A stretch of 5,151 nt of DNA, taken from contig JAADEV010000054.1 of assembly GCA_013153295.1 (NCBI GenBank), positions 1 to 5,151 of the forward strand, read 5' to 3'. Below, piece by piece: positions 4,815 to 5,151 of this stretch; positions within the stretch are counted from its first letter, which is position 1, and every line of letters begins with the position of its first letter. This DNA comes from Aquificota bacterium (lineage in GTDB: Bacteria > Aquificota > Aquificia > Aquificales > Hydrogenothermaceae). The notes beneath the pieces are model-generated. The model had not been told where the DNA came from. It searched no databases and saw nothing but the letters and a program-made list of their open reading frames with translations. A program made the position numbers and the translations under genes.

Positions 4815-5151
4815 ATGAACAAACCTTTATGCCAGTTTTACGAAAAGGTAAAGGACAAACATAAACTTGACCCTGACGAGTTTAAAACCCTACTTAACAT
4901 AGTTAGGAAGGAGTTTTCATTCCTTATAGAAAAAAATATCCCCCCTATCCCAGAAAATTATGAAAAATGGTTCTATGTTTTTTGCCATATTATAGAAAAC
5001 AAAAAAGATGCAAATGATTATGAAATCATAGGCTTATACAAAGAATTTTTTGATGATGAAGATATAGTTTTAGAAGATGAAAAAGATAAAAGGGAAATAT
5101 CCCAAAAATTTAAAGATGTTGCAAGTAAAATAGATAATGCTATAAAAGAAA
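4815..5151 (+). CDS. N-terminal part of a probable GGDEF (diguanylate cyclase) protein, cut by window edge
   Basis: An open frame of 112 codons runs to the right edge without a stop. ATG at 4815 has AAGGGAAG (4802-4809) as ribosome binding site and lies 13 bases after the U32 stop, consistent with co-transcription. No signal peptide or membrane segment is seen; the product is acidic and lysine-rich, mostly helical. The segment IPPIPENYEKWFYVFCHII (42-60) resembles the P-x-P-x-N-Y-x-x-W/Y-F motif found in the N-terminal helical region of many diguanylate cyclases of Aquificales and Campylobacterota. The catalytic GGDEF domain itself would be downstream and is not visible, so this call rests on one motif and is moderate. 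If right, the protein would make cyclic di-GMP from two GTP. Confidence 0.55.
   Translation, partial: MNKPLCQFYEKVKDKHKLDPDEFKTLLNIVRKEFSFLIEKNIPPIPENYEKWFYVFCHIIENKKDANDYEIIGLYKEFFDDEDIVLEDEKDKREISQKFKDVASKIDNAIKE

Overview
The window looks like a piece of a thermophilic bacterial chromosome, most likely from the Aquificales (Persephonella/Sulfurihydrogenibium type). This is an inference from gene content, a moderately AT-rich composition, heavy use of AGG/AGA and ATA codons, and the short Ppx/GppA form known from Aquifex. No rRNA, tRNA, CRISPR, insertion sequence or phage gene is visible. Coding density is very high: the only gaps of note are a divergent promoter region of 118 bp (308-425) and a 77 bp gap (3492-3568).

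Layout: (1) 1-307, minus strand, is the N-terminal third of a class I/II PLP aminotransferase that runs off the left edge. (2) 308-425 is a divergent intergenic region with a good candidate promoter for the aminotransferase and a TATAAT box for the rightward genes. (3) 426-3491, plus strand, is a tightly packed set: threonine synthase-like PLP enzyme (TTG start), a CysO/MoaD/ThiS-type sulfur carrier, a stand-alone NIL-domain protein, a short Ppx/GppA phosphatase (GTG start) and a small three-helix membrane protein. Successive genes are separated by 17, 3 and 3 nt, and the last pair overlaps by 8 nt. (4) 3569-4801 is a U32-family Fe-S protein resembling the tRNA hydroxylase TrhP, followed 13 nt later by (5) the beginning of a probable GGDEF (diguanylate cyclase) protein that runs off the right edge.

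The most interesting part is the first three genes of the rightward set. A carrier closely resembling mycobacterial CysO, next to a fold-type II PLP enzyme that handles phosphorylated hydroxy-amino acids and a NIL protein (a domain tied to methionine and homocysteine metabolism), suggests a protein-thiocarboxylate route for building cysteine or homocysteine, or a link between threonine/methionine branching and sulfur supply. The carrier ends in GGFGG, a doubled diglycine encoded by a near-perfect 9-nt tandem repeat. No E1-like activating enzyme (MoeB/ThiF) or JAMM protease (Mec/HcyD) is in the window, so the pathway is a hypothesis, not a demonstrated system.
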